Of a stretch of 55,266 nucleotides of DNA, positions 1-8,892 are shown in pieces (position 1 is the first letter of the stretch; every line of letters starts with the position of its first letter). The notes beneath the pieces were generated by a model. That model ran no database searches and was not told where the DNA came from. It worked only from the letters and a program-made list of their open reading frames with translations. Origin of the DNA: Gammaproteobacteria bacterium (GTDB taxonomy: Bacteria; Pseudomonadota; Gammaproteobacteria; Steroidobacterales; Steroidobacteraceae); the NCBI GenBank assembly GCA_011391405.1, contig JAABQQ010000011.1:1-55266 (forward strand), read 5' to 3'. The position numbers were made by a program, and so were the translations under genes.

Positions 1-2
1 TC

Positions 3-1064
3 AAGTTCATGCGCGCGGGCATGGTCGGCGTCGCCTTCAAGGCCCAGCGTTTTGTGAACGGCCTGCTCAAGCCGCTGGTGCGCCGCCAGACCGCCGCGCC
101 GCCGGCCACGCTGGGCACCGCGCCGCTGAAGGAACAGGTCATCCACTTCATCAACAAGAAGATGCCGGGTGGCCTGCCCAAACGTTCGGCGCGCGCCTTG
201 CTGGACATCGAGGACAAGGACTACGTCCCCATCATCCGCAACCCGCAGGCCACGACGGCCGAGACCGAGGCGGTGTTCTATTTTCCCGGCTGCGGCAGCG
301 AGCGCCTGTTCAGTCAGGTCGGCCTGGCCACGCAGGCGATGCTGTGGCACGCCGGCGTGCAGACCGTGCTGCCGCCGGGCTACCTGTGCTGTGGCTACCC
401 GCAGCGCGGCAGCGGGCAGTTCGACAAGGCCGAGAAGATGATCACCGACAACCGGGTGCTCTTCCATCGCGTAGCGAACACGCTCAACTACCTCGACATC
501 AAGACCGTCGTGGTGAGCTGCGGCACCTGCCACGACCAGCTGCAGGACTACAAGTTCGAGGACATCTTCCCCGGCTGCCGCATCGTCGACATCCACGAAT
601 ACCTGCTCGAGAAGGGCATCCGGCTCGAAACCGCCACGGGCGTGCGTTACATGTATCACGAACCGTGTCACTCACCGATGAAGACGCACGACGCGCTCAA
701 GGTCGTCAACACACTACTGGCCGCCGGGACGAACGGCAGGATCGAGAAAAACGACCGCTGTTGCGGTGAATCGGGCACGTTCGCGGTCGCACGGCCGGAC
801 ATCGCCACCCAGGTGCGGTTCCGCAAGCAGCGCGAGATGGAACTCGGCGCGGGGAAGCTCCGTGGCGATGGCTTCAGCGGGGAAGTGAAGGTGCTGACCT
901 CCTGCCCGTCGTGCCTGCAGGGCTTGTCGCGGTACGATGACGACGCAGGCACCGGCGCCGACTACATCGTGGTCGAGATGGCGCGGCACCTGCTGGGCCC
1001 CGCCTGGCTCGAATCCTACGTGCAACGGGCCAACGCGGGCGGCATCGAACGGGTCCTCGTCTGA
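3..1064 (+). CDS. Fe-S oxidoreductase (CCG-domain) C-terminal part, 5' truncated by window
   Basis: The reading frame is open from the window edge, so this is the C-terminal part of a longer protein. It carries two cysteine-rich CCG domains of the GlpC/LutA/heterodisulfide-reductase type. The first has FPGCGS, then LCCGYPQRG and SCGTCHDQ; the second has YHEPCHSP, DRCCGESGTF and SCPSCLQG. These domains bind an Fe-S cofactor in enzymes that oxidise lactate, glycolate or glycerol-3-phosphate and pass electrons to the respiratory chain. By family knowledge, such a C-terminus is often fused to an FAD-linked oxidase domain (D-lactate dehydrogenase type), but that part lies outside the window. The exact substrate cannot be told. 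It ends 52 nt before the next gene on the same strand. Confidence 0.8.
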   Translation, partial: KFMRAGMVGVAFKAQRFVNGLLKPLVRRQTAAPPATLGTAPLKEQVIHFINKKMPGGLPKRSARALLDIEDKDYVPIIRNPQATTAETEAVFYFPGCGSERLFSQVGLATQAMLWHAGVQTVLPPGYLCCGYPQRGSGQFDKAEKMITDNRVLFHRVANTLNYLDIKTVVVSCGTCHDQLQDYKFEDIFPGCRIVDIHEYLLEKGIRLETATGVRYMYHEPCHSPMKTHDALKVVNTLLAAGTNGRIEKNDRCCGESGTFAVARPDIATQVRFRKQREMELGAGKLRGDGFSGEVKVLTSCPSCLQGLSRYDDDAGTGADYIVVEMARHLLGPAWLESYVQRANAGGIERVLV

Positions 1065-1116
1065 CCAGGACGGCGCCCGGGCGCTGCGACCTGCACAACG
1101 ACAACGGGCGCCGCGC

Positions 1117-2982
1117 ATGAACTGGCCTGGACTCTTCGACCGCACCCGCACTGACTTCCGACGGCGCTGGGGAGTCGTGATCGCCTGGCAGCTGTTCGTG
1201 CAGCTGCTCGGGTTCATTGTGCTCGCCCCGCTCGCCGGCTGGCTCGCCGACCGGATCGTCGCGCGCTCCGGGTCCGACGTGATCAGCAATTTCGACATTG
1301 CCCGTTTCGTGCTGTCACCGCCTGGCATCGTCTTCGTGCTGCTCGCGGCGGGCGCAGCAATCGGCTTCCAGATCGCACAACTCGCCGGCTATGCCTGGAT
1401 CTCGGGGCATGCGATCGGGCAACGCCCGGTCACGCTGTGGGGAACCATCGGCGCCGTCACGGACAAGCTGCGATTGCTGCTGCGGCTGGGCGGCCGCCTG
1501 TTCGCACGCGTGGTGCTGCTGGCATTGCCGTTCCTCGCGATCATCGCGATCGTCTGGTTTACGACGCTGGCGGGGCGTGACGTCAACTACTACCTGTCCG
1601 AAACTCCGCCGGAATGGCGCCGTGCGTTGCTGGCAGCCGGCATCGCCGGTGCGGGGTTCGCATTCGTGCTGCTGGCGCAGTTCGCACGCTGGATCTTCGC
1701 GATGCCGATCGCGATGTTCCACGCCCTGAAGCCCGCCGACGTGCTGCGCGCGAGCGAGCGCATGCTCGAGGGACGGCTGCTGCAGTCGATCACGCCGCTG
1801 CTGCTGTGGTGGGTCTGCCTGGCGTCGCTCGCCGCCCTCTGCCTGCGCGTCGGCCGTTACCTCACCGAATTTGCGATGACCTGGGCCGGCGTCGATCCGC
1901 AGCGCGTCCTGCCGCTGGTCGCGCTCTTCATGGCCGTGACCATCGCCTTCAGCTTCGTCTACGCGACGCTGCAGTTCGCGGGTCACCAGTTCCTTGCGAC
2001 CCGCATGTACGCCGAGCGGCGTGCAGCACCGATCCTGCTCCAGGCACCCGCAGACTCGGTCGCCGATGCGACGGGTGCGCGCGTGGGTCGACCGCTCCTG
2101 CTCGCCGTGCTGGTCGTCGCGACGCTGGCCGCACTCGCCATGATTTTCCTGCTGCAACGCCTGGACGTACGCGAGGACGTCGCCGTGACGGCCCATCGAG
2201 GCGCCTCGATGCGGGCGCCGGAAAATTCGCTGGCCGCGTTCCGTGAGGCACATGAGGCTGGAACCCACTACGTCGAACTCGACGTGCAGCGCACGCGCGA
2301 CGGCGCGATCGTCGTGATCCACGACGGCGACCTGATGCGCATGGGCAGCGACCCGCGCAAGGTAAAGGACCTTACGCTCGCCGAGATCGGGACCATCGAC
2401 ATTGGCAGCAAGCGCGGGCCGCAATACGCAGGTGAGCGCGTGCCGACGCTGGCCGAGGTGATCGATTTCGCGCGCGGCAAGTTCCGCATCAACATTGAAC
2501 TGAAGTACAACGTGCCGGACCCGCAGCTGGCGGCGGCGGTCGTGGCGTTGCTGCGCGAGAAGCAGTTCCTGGACCAGGTCGTGATCACGTCACTCGACCA
2601 CGCGTCGCTGCAGCAGGTCGAGCAGCTGCAACCAGGCCTCGAGACCGGCTTGATCGTGACGGCGGCTGTCGGCAACGTCATCAAGACCGATACCGACTTC
2701 GTCAGCCTGAATTCCGCACGCGCGACCGCGAGCCTCGTGGGCCAGGCCAGGGCCGCGGGCAAGAAGGTCCACGTGTGGACCGTGAACAAACCCGAGGTGA
2801 TGCTGCGCATGATCGAGCGCAACGTGGACAACGTCATCACCGACGATCCGGCGACGCTGGTGCGCGTCATGCGCGACCGCAGCGGACTTACGCCGCAGGA
2901 GCAGGTGGGCGTGCGCCTGCGCGTGCTGTTCACGCAATCGCCACCCGAGCTGGAGGATGCAAGCTCGGTCCCTGCGCTATGA
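1117..2982 (+). CDS. Membrane-anchored glycerophosphodiester phosphodiesterase
   Basis: This 621-residue protein has two parts. The first ~350 residues are hydrophobic with about six to eight membrane segments, as in the glycerophosphoryl diester phosphodiesterase membrane domain. The rest is a GDPD TIM barrel that begins AHRGASMRAPENS, followed by ELDVQRTRDGAIVVIHD, which hold the catalytic His pair and the metal-binding Glu and Asp. ELKYN and the C-terminal VHVWTVNKPE also fit. It should hydrolyse glycerophosphodiesters from phospholipid turnover to glycerol-3-phosphate and an alcohol. The frame is open from 937, but the extra N-terminus would overlap the previous gene and reads as low-complexity, so ATG 1117 is preferred. 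Confidence 0.88.
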   Translation: MNWPGLFDRTRTDFRRRWGVVIAWQLFVQLLGFIVLAPLAGWLADRIVARSGSDVISNFDIARFVLSPPGIVFVLLAAGAAIGFQIAQLAGYAWISGHAIGQRPVTLWGTIGAVTDKLRLLLRLGGRLFARVVLLALPFLAIIAIVWFTTLAGRDVNYYLSETPPEWRRALLAAGIAGAGFAFVLLAQFARWIFAMPIAMFHALKPADVLRASERMLEGRLLQSITPLLLWWVCLASLAALCLRVGRYLTEFAMTWAGVDPQRVLPLVALFMAVTIAFSFVYATLQFAGHQFLATRMYAERRAAPILLQAPADSVADATGARVGRPLLLAVLVVATLAALAMIFLLQRLDVREDVAVTAHRGASMRAPENSLAAFREAHEAGTHYVELDVQRTRDGAIVVIHDGDLMRMGSDPRKVKDLTLAEIGTIDIGSKRGPQYAGERVPTLAEVIDFARGKFRINIELKYNVPDPQLAAAVVALLREKQFLDQVVITSLDHASLQQVEQLQPGLETGLIVTAAVGNVIKTDTDFVSLNSARATASLVGQARAAGKKVHVWTVNKPEVMLRMIERNVDNVITDDPATLVRVMRDRSGLTPQEQVGVRLRVLFTQSPPELEDASSVPAL

Positions 2983-2999
2983 GCCCGGCGGGGCCAACC

Positions 3000-3653
3000 T
3001 CAGAACCGGACGCTGAGCCCCAGCAAGCCTTCGGCCTGGAAGAACGTGCTACCCGACGATCGCAGCAGGCAGCCAGCCTCCCCGGAATCGCTGACGCAGA
3101 ACAGGCTTGAATCGGAATCGATCAGCGTCAGGTAGCCACGCACACCCAGGTTGAGCGAGACGTTGTTGTTGAACGGGATGCGGAAACCGCCGCCGATGCT
3201 GCCCGAAAACCTCGCCTCGGAGTCGTAGGCACCGCTGTCCGGCTCCATCAGCGTTGCGCCGATCGTGAGCGACAGGTACGGCATGAAGTGATCGCTGTCC
3301 TGCGGAAAGAAGGCGGTGCCACCGAATTGCAGGTAGTCGACGCGCAGGTCCACACGGTCCAGCAACGGGTCCGTCGAGTCGAAGCTCGTCGTCTGCGTCG
3401 AATAGAGCAGTTCGTAGAAAGAACGGTCATCACGATACAGCCCGAGATCGAGCCCGAAGCTCGCACCGGCGTCGAGGTCGGCCGAACTGCTGGTGCCGTC
3501 CGCGGCCGTGACGTCGAAACCGCCGCCCATTCGACCGCCAACGAACGGCGTGAATTCGAAGCGTGGCGAGTCGGCCTGCGCCGCCAGCGGCGCGGTGAAC
3601 AGCCCGGCCATTGCGAGCAGGGGTACCCAGGACAACCTGATGGACGAATTCAT
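3000..3653 (-). CDS. Outer-membrane beta-barrel protein, small porin-like
   Basis: This 217-residue protein has a clear Sec signal peptide (MNSSIRLSW, hydrophobic core, cleavage near APLAAQA). The mature part has alternating hydrophobic strands rich in Gly, Asp, Ser and aromatics, and ends in Val-Arg-Phe, the terminal phenylalanine expected by the BAM complex. The size suits an 8-stranded OmpA/OmpW-like barrel. One cysteine pair in the last loop (FCVSDSGEAGC) may form a disulfide. No function is assigned. It converges on the GDPD gene, with 17 nt between the two stop codons. Confidence 0.75.
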   Translation of the reverse strand: MNSSIRLSWVPLLAMAGLFTAPLAAQADSPRFEFTPFVGGRMGGGFDVTAADGTSSSADLDAGASFGLDLGLYRDDRSFYELLYSTQTTSFDSTDPLLDRVDLRVDYLQFGGTAFFPQDSDHFMPYLSLTIGATLMEPDSGAYDSEARFSGSIGGGFRIPFNNNVSLNLGVRGYLTLIDSDSSLFCVSDSGEAGCLLRSSGSTFFQAEGLLGLSVRF

Positions 3654-3779
3654 GCATCACTCCGGATCTTCGAGGCCCCCATTCTAGTGGGCCGCGACGT
3701 AGTGGCGTCCGGTCTTTCCACAGCCGAGACGGCACCGGCCGCTGCTACACTCGTCGCAACGCCTTCGCGGAGAAATGCA

Positions 3780-4046
3780 ATGAACGACCTGCAACAGACG
3801 CTGCGCGACCTGCACCGCGAGTTGGCCGACGTCCCGCAACTCGACCCGCAACAGCGTGCGCTGCTGGAGGCGGCCCTCGCCGACATCCAGCGGGCACTGG
3901 CGCCGCAGGGCCAGGCCGACTCCGTCCAGGACCTCGCGCCGGCCGACGCACTGGAAAACGCGGCGGTGCGCCTCGAAACGGAACACCCGGGTCTCGCCGG
4001 CGCCGTTCGCGCCTTCGTCGACGCGCTCGCCAAGGCCGGCATCTGA
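3780..4046 (+). CDS. DUF4404 family protein
   Basis: A short, acidic, helical protein of 88 residues resembling the DUF4404 family found next to housekeeping genes in Pseudomonas and relatives. It starts MNDLQQTLRDLHREL and continues with heptad-like LDPQQRALLEAALADIQ, which suggests a coiled coil. It ends in a second helix (HPGLAGAVRAFVDALAKAGI). ATG 3780 follows an AGAAATGCA context rather than a strong ribosome site. Longer in-frame starts run back through the antisense of the neighbouring barrel gene and look spurious. The cellular role of the family is unknown. Confidence 0.75.
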   Translation: MNDLQQTLRDLHRELADVPQLDPQQRALLEAALADIQRALAPQGQADSVQDLAPADALENAAVRLETEHPGLAGAVRAFVDALAKAGI

Positions 4047-4112
4047 AGCGCCAGAATTACCTGATTTATAAGCAGTTTTTGTACATTTCGACGGCGTTCC
4101 GGCAGGCGTGTC

Positions 4113-4121
4113 TGGTATCAT
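4113..4121 (+). promoter_or_regulatory. Possible extended -10 promoter element (TGGTATCAT)
   Basis: TGG-TATCAT matches an extended -10 box and lies about 30 nt before GTG 4153. No good -35 hexamer is seen at 16-18 nt. The placement argues that translation of the next gene begins at 4153 rather than at the earlier in-frame GTG at 4108. Confidence 0.3.
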
Positions 4122-4152
4122 TGCGGCTCGTCCCCTGACTGCATTTCCCAAC

Positions 4153-4467
4153 GTGACCGCCAATACGCAAATCGAAGATTCCGAACCGTTCGACCAGGCC
4201 TTCAGTCGTGCGGTCGACCTCGGCAACCAGATCGCGGACGGCGACGACAAGGCCGACTTGTGGGACATCGCGGATGGCCTGCTCGCGGGAGCCGTGCAGT
4301 ATTGGCTCTACACGCGACAGCCCTGCGGCGACCCCCGCTGCGAAGACTGCCTGGCGATCGGCACCGCCGAAGCCCGCATGGCCGAGTTGCGCCGGCTGGT
4401 CGAACAGTTCTCGGCTGAGAGCCAGTACTTCCACGCCCCCACCGACTCGAACGTTGGACGCGCCTGA
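4153..4467 (+). CDS. Conserved-looking small protein with Cys motif, function unknown
   Basis: A 104-residue acidic soluble protein that I do not recognise. It is mostly helical (FDQAFSRAVDLGNQIADGDDKADLWDIADGL by segments). It contains a compact CGDPRCEDC motif near residue 60 that could bind a metal or form a disulfide. The C-terminal helix (ARMAELRRLVEQFSAES) looks like an oligomerisation surface. No signal peptide or membrane segment is seen. GTG 4153 is chosen because a likely -10 element covers the upstream alternative at 4108. It stands alone between DUF4404 and a secreted protein, with its own probable promoter. Confidence 0.6.
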   Translation: MTANTQIEDSEPFDQAFSRAVDLGNQIADGDDKADLWDIADGLLAGAVQYWLYTRQPCGDPRCEDCLAIGTAEARMAELRRLVEQFSAESQYFHAPTDSNVGRA

Positions 4468-4602
4468 GACCCGGTCGCGCGCGTGACGGGTCCGTGACCC
4501 ACACGAAGCCCGGCGCTTAATTGCGCGCACGCGCGACGAATCGCGCGCGACATCCCCGAGCGCTGACCCGAGCATGGCCTACCGGTCCATGGAGGGTTCG
4601 CC

Positions 4603-5130
4603 GTGACACGTCATGCCGTCCGACTGCTCCTCGCCACGCAGGCGATGCTCTTCCTGCCCACGTCACCGCATGCCGCCAACGCGCTGCTGCTGCCCACCGT
4701 CGACAGTCCGACGGGGGGTGGCGGTTCCGTCGTGCTCGAGCCGGTCAAGCCGCGCGCGCAGGCGACACGCCGGCTCGTCTACAGTTGCGTGACGCCAGGC
4801 CTGGTGACGTTTTCCGACCGACCGTGCGGCCCCCTGCCGGAAGTGCGCGAACTGAAGGTGAGTGCGCCTGCACCCACAGCGGCTGGAGCGTCACCGGAGC
4901 TCGGCCAGGCCAGGGAGCCATCGGCGCCGAGCCGCAGGCATGCGCCCGAGCGTGAGAATGCCGACCCCGACGATGAGGAGGTCGAACACGCGGCGATCTG
5001 CCAGAAACTGCAGGCGACGCTCGACAGCCTCGATTCGCGCATGCGCGCAGGCTACTCGGCGCGCGAGGCCGGCAGGCTGTGGGAACGCTGGCGCGAAGCG
5101 AAGACCCGCCTGCACGAAGCGAACTGTTGA
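4603..5130 (+). CDS. Secreted protein with DUF4124-like N-terminal segment
   Basis: This 175-residue protein begins at GTG 4603, seven nt after a GGAGGG ribosome site. The N-terminus looks like a signal peptide (LLLATQAMLFLPTSPHAANA). It is followed by a short domain of the DUF4124 kind, marked by two cysteines in YSCVTPGLVTFSDRPCG. The middle is a Pro/Ala/Ser linker. The C-terminal third is charged and helical (ICQKLQATLDSLDSRMRAGYSAREAGRLWERWREAK) and ends in Cys. DUF4124 proteins are periplasmic, and their role is not established. The four cysteines may pair in the periplasm. Confidence 0.65.
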   Translation: MTRHAVRLLLATQAMLFLPTSPHAANALLLPTVDSPTGGGGSVVLEPVKPRAQATRRLVYSCVTPGLVTFSDRPCGPLPEVRELKVSAPAPTAAGASPELGQAREPSAPSRRHAPERENADPDDEEVEHAAICQKLQATLDSLDSRMRAGYSAREAGRLWERWREAKTRLHEANC

Positions 5131-5168
5131 GGCGTCCTGTGTAAAATCCGGCATACCCCGCCTGCCAG

Positions 5169-5939
5169 GTGACCCGCATGACGACCTCGCCCACGCTGTC
5201 CCCCCGCCTGTTGATCGTCGTTTGCGCGGGCGTCGCGCTGATTGCAGCCGCGGGCTGCCAGCGCAAGGAAGCGCCCGCGGGCGAGACCACTGCGGACGCG
5301 ACGCCGGCGGCATCCGTCCCTGCGGCCGCACCGGCACCGACGCCCGCCGCGGACGAATTTCCCGCAGGGGTGCTGCGCGCCTACGTGTGGCAGTGTGCGG
5401 ACGGCCAGACGCTGGTCATGCGCAATCTGTTGCGCGAAAAAGCAATTGCCATCGACTTCCACGGCGGTACGCGGCGGCTCGACCAGACGGTCAGCGCCTC
5501 TGGCGTGCGCTACGCGGATAGCGTGGTGGCGTTCTGGACCAAGGGCGGCACGGCAACGCTCGAGCGACAGGGCACGCCGACCGTGCAATGCGAAGAACGG
5601 CGAGCCGCCTCCCTGCGCGAGGACGCCCGGGTGCGTGGCGTGGTTTACCGCGCGCTCGGCAACGAACCGGGCTGGATCCTGGAAATCGGCCCCTCGAGCA
5701 AGCTGAGCTGGACCACCAATTTCGGCCAGGACCGCTACGACTTCGAGCAGGCCCAGGCAGCCACCGCGCCCGACGGTACGATCGTTTACACGGCGCAGAA
5801 CGATGCGGTCACGATCAAGGCTACTGTCAAGGCCGAGCGCTGCGTGGACGATGGCGAGGTGGAATTCGACCACGTCGTGACCGTGGAATCGGGTGGGCAG
5901 ACCTTGCGCGGTTGCGGTACTCGCCTGAACGCGCGTTGA
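5169..5939 (+). CDS. MliC-type lysozyme-inhibitor lipoprotein with COG3650-like C-terminus
   Basis: A lipoprotein of 256 residues: hydrophobic signal, lipobox AAAGC at about residue 29, then an Ala/Pro/Thr linker. Residues ~72-150 match the MliC fold (AYVWQCADGQTLVMRN, then VVAFWTKGGTATLE and TVQCEE), which inhibits C-type lysozymes in the periplasm. The rest resembles COG3650-type membrane lipoproteins: VRGVVYRALGNEPGWILEIG, then a paired-cysteine end CVDDGEVEF and LRGCGTRLN. Together the domains suggest a cell-wall or lysozyme-defence role, although only the inhibitor part has a known activity. The start is GTG 5169 or ATG 5178. Confidence 0.75.
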   Translation: MTRMTTSPTLSPRLLIVVCAGVALIAAAGCQRKEAPAGETTADATPAASVPAAAPAPTPAADEFPAGVLRAYVWQCADGQTLVMRNLLREKAIAIDFHGGTRRLDQTVSASGVRYADSVVAFWTKGGTATLERQGTPTVQCEERRAASLREDARVRGVVYRALGNEPGWILEIGPSSKLSWTTNFGQDRYDFEQAQAATAPDGTIVYTAQNDAVTIKATVKAERCVDDGEVEFDHVVTVESGGQTLRGCGTRLNAR

Positions 5940-5970
5940 CGCGAATCGTGCCGCGCCCACGGGCGCGGTG

Positions 5971-6852
5971 TCACTCGTCGGGCAGGGGAATCCTTTCCGC
6001 ATCGCCCGGCACCAACGCGAACCGGTGCTCGCGCCAGTCGCGTCTGGCGGCTTCGATGCGCTCGCGCGTGCTCGAAACGAAGTTCCAGTAGATGTGCCGC
6101 GGTCCGTCGAGAGGAGCGCCGCCAGCCAGCATCACGCGCGAGGCCTGGAGCACACGGATCGACACCGGACCGGTCGCGGGCGCGAGCACCACGAACTGGC
6201 CTTCTTCATAGGCCTTGCCGTCGATTTCGATCCGGCCCTGCGCGATGTAGCACGCCCGCTGCTCGTGCTCGTCCGGCACCTCGATCGCTGCCCCGACGGC
6301 CAGCTGCGCATCCACGTACAGCGTCGGCGAGAACACGTCGACCGGTGACCGCTCGCCGTACGCCGTGCCGGCAATCACGATAAGGATCGCGCCAGGTCGC
6401 TCGATACGCGGCAAGCTGGCTGCACCGTGATGCGCAAAGGACGGCTCCCGCCCTTCCTCCGCACGCGGCAGTGCGATCCACGTCTGGATGCCGTGCACAC
6501 GCGTGCGGCCTGTCGCGTCGCGCACCTCCGGTGGCGTGCGCTCCGAATGCACGATGCCCCGACCGGCCACCATCCAGTTGACGTCGCCCGGACGGATCAA
6601 CTGCGCCGTGCCGAGGCTGTCGCGGTGCATGAACGCGCCCTCGAACAGGTACGTCACGGTCGCGAGGCCGATGTGCGGGTGCGGCCGCACGTTGACGCCC
6701 TGCCCCGGCCCGAACTCGGCCGGCCCCATGTGATCGAAGAAGATGAAGGGACCGACGGTCTGCAGGCCCGCCGCGGGCAGCACGCGACGCACGGCGAAAT
6801 CGCCAAGGTCGCGCGGCCGCGGCTCGATGACTCGTTCGACCACGCTCGACAC
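5971..6852 (-). CDS. Pirin family protein
   Basis: A 293-residue bicupin of the pirin family. The N-terminal cupin has the metal-binding set: HPHIGLATVTYLFEG, then NWMVAGRGIVHSERTP, which supplies the expected three His and one Glu. The C-terminal cupin (VDVFSPTLYVDAQL onward) is present at full length. Bacterial pirins act as quercetin 2,3-dioxygenases or bind metabolic enzymes, and the partner here is unknown. The start is GTG 6852. It lies 8 nt after the stop of the M49 peptidase on the same strand, so the two probably share a transcript with the Cys-rich gene upstream. Confidence 0.87.
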   Translation of the reverse strand: MSSVVERVIEPRPRDLGDFAVRRVLPAAGLQTVGPFIFFDHMGPAEFGPGQGVNVRPHPHIGLATVTYLFEGAFMHRDSLGTAQLIRPGDVNWMVAGRGIVHSERTPPEVRDATGRTRVHGIQTWIALPRAEEGREPSFAHHGAASLPRIERPGAILIVIAGTAYGERSPVDVFSPTLYVDAQLAVGAAIEVPDEHEQRACYIAQGRIEIDGKAYEEGQFVVLAPATGPVSIRVLQASRVMLAGGAPLDGPRHIYWNFVSSTRERIEAARRDWREHRFALVPGDAERIPLPDE

Positions 6853-6860
6853 GACCGCGC

Positions 6861-8519
6861 CTACTTCAGGCCCAGCACGGCCTTGCCCTGCTCGAAGCGG
6901 ACATCGACCGGAATGTTGCGGGCGCCGAGGCGCGCGAGGTCGGCGGACAACTGGGGTTTCAGCACGCCGAGCTGGGCCAGCAGCTCCTTGACGCCCGCGT
7001 AGTTGCCGTCGCCCTGCAGCTTGAGGATGTCGGCCGACAATTCATCCATCGCCTTGCGCATCTTCGCCATGTCGACCCGGTAGTGGCCATTGGCATCGCG
7101 GCTGAACGCGCCGCGGTCGGCGAAGTAGTTGAAGCGGACCATGTTGGCCTGGCTGTGGGCTTCGGCGGCGCCCCACCGAACGGAGCGGAAGATGCCCGTC
7201 AGGAACGTCACGTAGTAGTCCTCGAGCAAACCGCCAAGCTCGCCTTTCTCGTGCAGCCTCGTGATCATGTACAGCCCGAGGATGTCGGCCTTGCCTTCCT
7301 CGAGCCAGCTCGCCTGTTCCTTGAGCGCTTCACGAACGGTGCCCTTGCCGTCGAGCGTGTTCTTGATCCCTAAGCCGTGCGCCACCTCGTGGAACATGGT
7401 GTCGGCGAAGAACGCGTCGAACGTCACGTGCTTGCGCTGCTCCGGCACGATCAGCTCGTCCGCGATCGGCAGCATGATCCTGTCGAACTTGGCGCGCATC
7501 GCGTTCTTGAGCTGCAGCCGGCGCGTGCCCTTCTCGAGCTGCACCTGCTCGTCGTTCGGCAGGTTGATGGCGATGGTCTTCGAAGCCGCGTTGTTGTGAC
7601 CGGCGTAATAGACGACGTCGTACGCATTGAGGTCGGAATCGGTGCCGGGCTGTTCGGCCTTGTAGGCATCCGGGACCGGCAGGCCGCGCTGCAGTTCCGG
7701 CAGCATCGCAGCATAGCGCTCGAGGCGCTTGCTCCACTCCATGTCCTTGATCAGCGCGTAGGCCTCGTAGGCGGCCTTGTAGCCGAACAGCGCGTCTTCG
7801 TAGGTCTCGATCGGGCCGATCACCAGGTCGATGCGGTTCGCCTTCATGTCGAGCCACGCGCGATCGCTCGCGCGGTAGTCGTCGGTACGCAGCGCCTGCG
7901 CACGCAGCGACAGGTACTGCTTCAGACCGGGGTCCTCGGCCAGCGCGGCCGCCTGTTCGAGCTTGAGCGCGGCCTGTGCGAGCGCCTCGCGGTACTCGAC
8001 GTGGTAGGGCACGACCTGCAACGCACCTTTGGCATCACGCCGCAGCAGCGTGTATTCGCTGCGCGACAGCGGCAGGTTCGCCTGCTCGAACTCCTCGCGT
8101 GTCATGTCGTGCGGATAGAACTCCGCGCCGTCCGGCTTGACGCCGACACCGGGCACGAACGGCGCGTTGTCGGCCAACCGGTCCCAGGGGCCATAGTTCA
8201 GCGCGACGAAGTCGCGGGTACGCGGATCGGCGATGCCTTTCAGCAAAGCATCACGGTCGCCGTAGGTCTGCCGCCAGTAGAGTTCATCCATGATCTCGCC
8301 AGCCTCGATGAACAGGCCCAGCATCTGTCGCTCACTGGCGCTCAGGGACGACAGGTCCACAGCCAGCGTCACCGGCGCGTAGATCTCGGGTCGCACTGCC
8401 GTAATCGCTGGCGCTGCCTCCGCTGCTTCCTGGGCGACCTTTTCTCCAGCAGCTGCCGCGCCTGCCAGCAGGGTCATGGTCGCGATGCCTGTCAGCATCG
8501 CTTGTCGGGTCATCGTCAC
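6861..8519 (-). CDS. M49-family (dipeptidyl-peptidase III-like) zinc hydrolase
   Basis: This 552-residue protein has an N-terminal signal peptide ending near AGAAAAGE and a long helical body. The zinc site is H377-E-V-A-H381, followed by LEEGKADILGLY, whose Glu is the third ligand in the M49 family. Classical DPP III has HExxGH, while bacterial members with a plain HExxH exist. It likely removes or cleaves short peptides in the periplasm. The GTG start at 8519 is six nt after an AGGAG site; the nearby ATG at 8513 is the alternative. It lies 16 nt after a Cys-rich gene and 8 nt before pirin. Confidence 0.83.
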   Translation of the reverse strand: MTMTRQAMLTGIATMTLLAGAAAAGEKVAQEAAEAAPAITAVRPEIYAPVTLAVDLSSLSASERQMLGLFIEAGEIMDELYWRQTYGDRDALLKGIADPRTRDFVALNYGPWDRLADNAPFVPGVGVKPDGAEFYPHDMTREEFEQANLPLSRSEYTLLRRDAKGALQVVPYHVEYREALAQAALKLEQAAALAEDPGLKQYLSLRAQALRTDDYRASDRAWLDMKANRIDLVIGPIETYEDALFGYKAAYEAYALIKDMEWSKRLERYAAMLPELQRGLPVPDAYKAEQPGTDSDLNAYDVVYYAGHNNAASKTIAINLPNDEQVQLEKGTRRLQLKNAMRAKFDRIMLPIADELIVPEQRKHVTFDAFFADTMFHEVAHGLGIKNTLDGKGTVREALKEQASWLEEGKADILGLYMITRLHEKGELGGLLEDYYVTFLTGIFRSVRWGAAEAHSQANMVRFNYFADRGAFSRDANGHYRVDMAKMRKAMDELSADILKLQGDGNYAGVKELLAQLGVLKPQLSADLARLGARNIPVDVRFEQGKAVLGLK

Positions 8520-8535
8520 AGTCGTCTCCTGGTCG

Positions 8536-8838
8536 TTATTTATGGCCGAACAGCGCTTCGAGTTCGGCCTTGGCCTTGTCGGCCGCGCTCAGGGCCTCGG
8601 GTCGGTAGGCCGAGGGTGTCGGCCGGAAATAGTCACAGAAATTCGCCGCCTGCTTGTCCTTCACCTCTTCGGCGATGGTCTCGCGGCAGTGCTTGGCCTT
8701 GCCCGTGTCGTAAAACTCGCACATGCGGCAGGCGTGCAGTTCCGCACGGCATGTCCGGCACTCCTCCAATCGCCGCAGCGGCAGCGAATAGTCGGCGAGC
8801 GACGCTCCGCATTTCCAGCAGCGCAGACCATTGTCCAT
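8536..8838 (-). CDS. Cysteine-rich zinc-ribbon-like small protein
   Basis: One hundred residues with ten cysteines in pairs: CWKCG, CRTC, ACRMCEFY, KHCRE and FCDYF. The first two pairs look like a zinc ribbon. The others could form a second metal site. The C-terminal 30 residues are a charged helix. There is no signal peptide, so it is probably cytoplasmic. It is the first gene of a three-gene unit with the M49 peptidase and pirin. Function is unknown; a metal-handling or nucleic-acid-binding role is only a guess from the cysteine pattern. Confidence 0.7.
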   Translation of the reverse strand: MDNGLRCWKCGASLADYSLPLRRLEECRTCRAELHACRMCEFYDTGKAKHCRETIAEEVKDKQAANFCDYFRPTPSAYRPEALSAADKAKAELEALFGHK

Positions 8839-8892
8839 CGGTCGATCTCATGGGTGTTCGGATCGCGCCTTAGCTACGCTCCCCTCCCGGCC

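Noticed and set aside
7377-8873. 498-residue plus-strand frame over the M49 peptidase gene
   Set aside because: Shadow of a gene with a clear HExxH motif and a good ribosome site on the minus strand.
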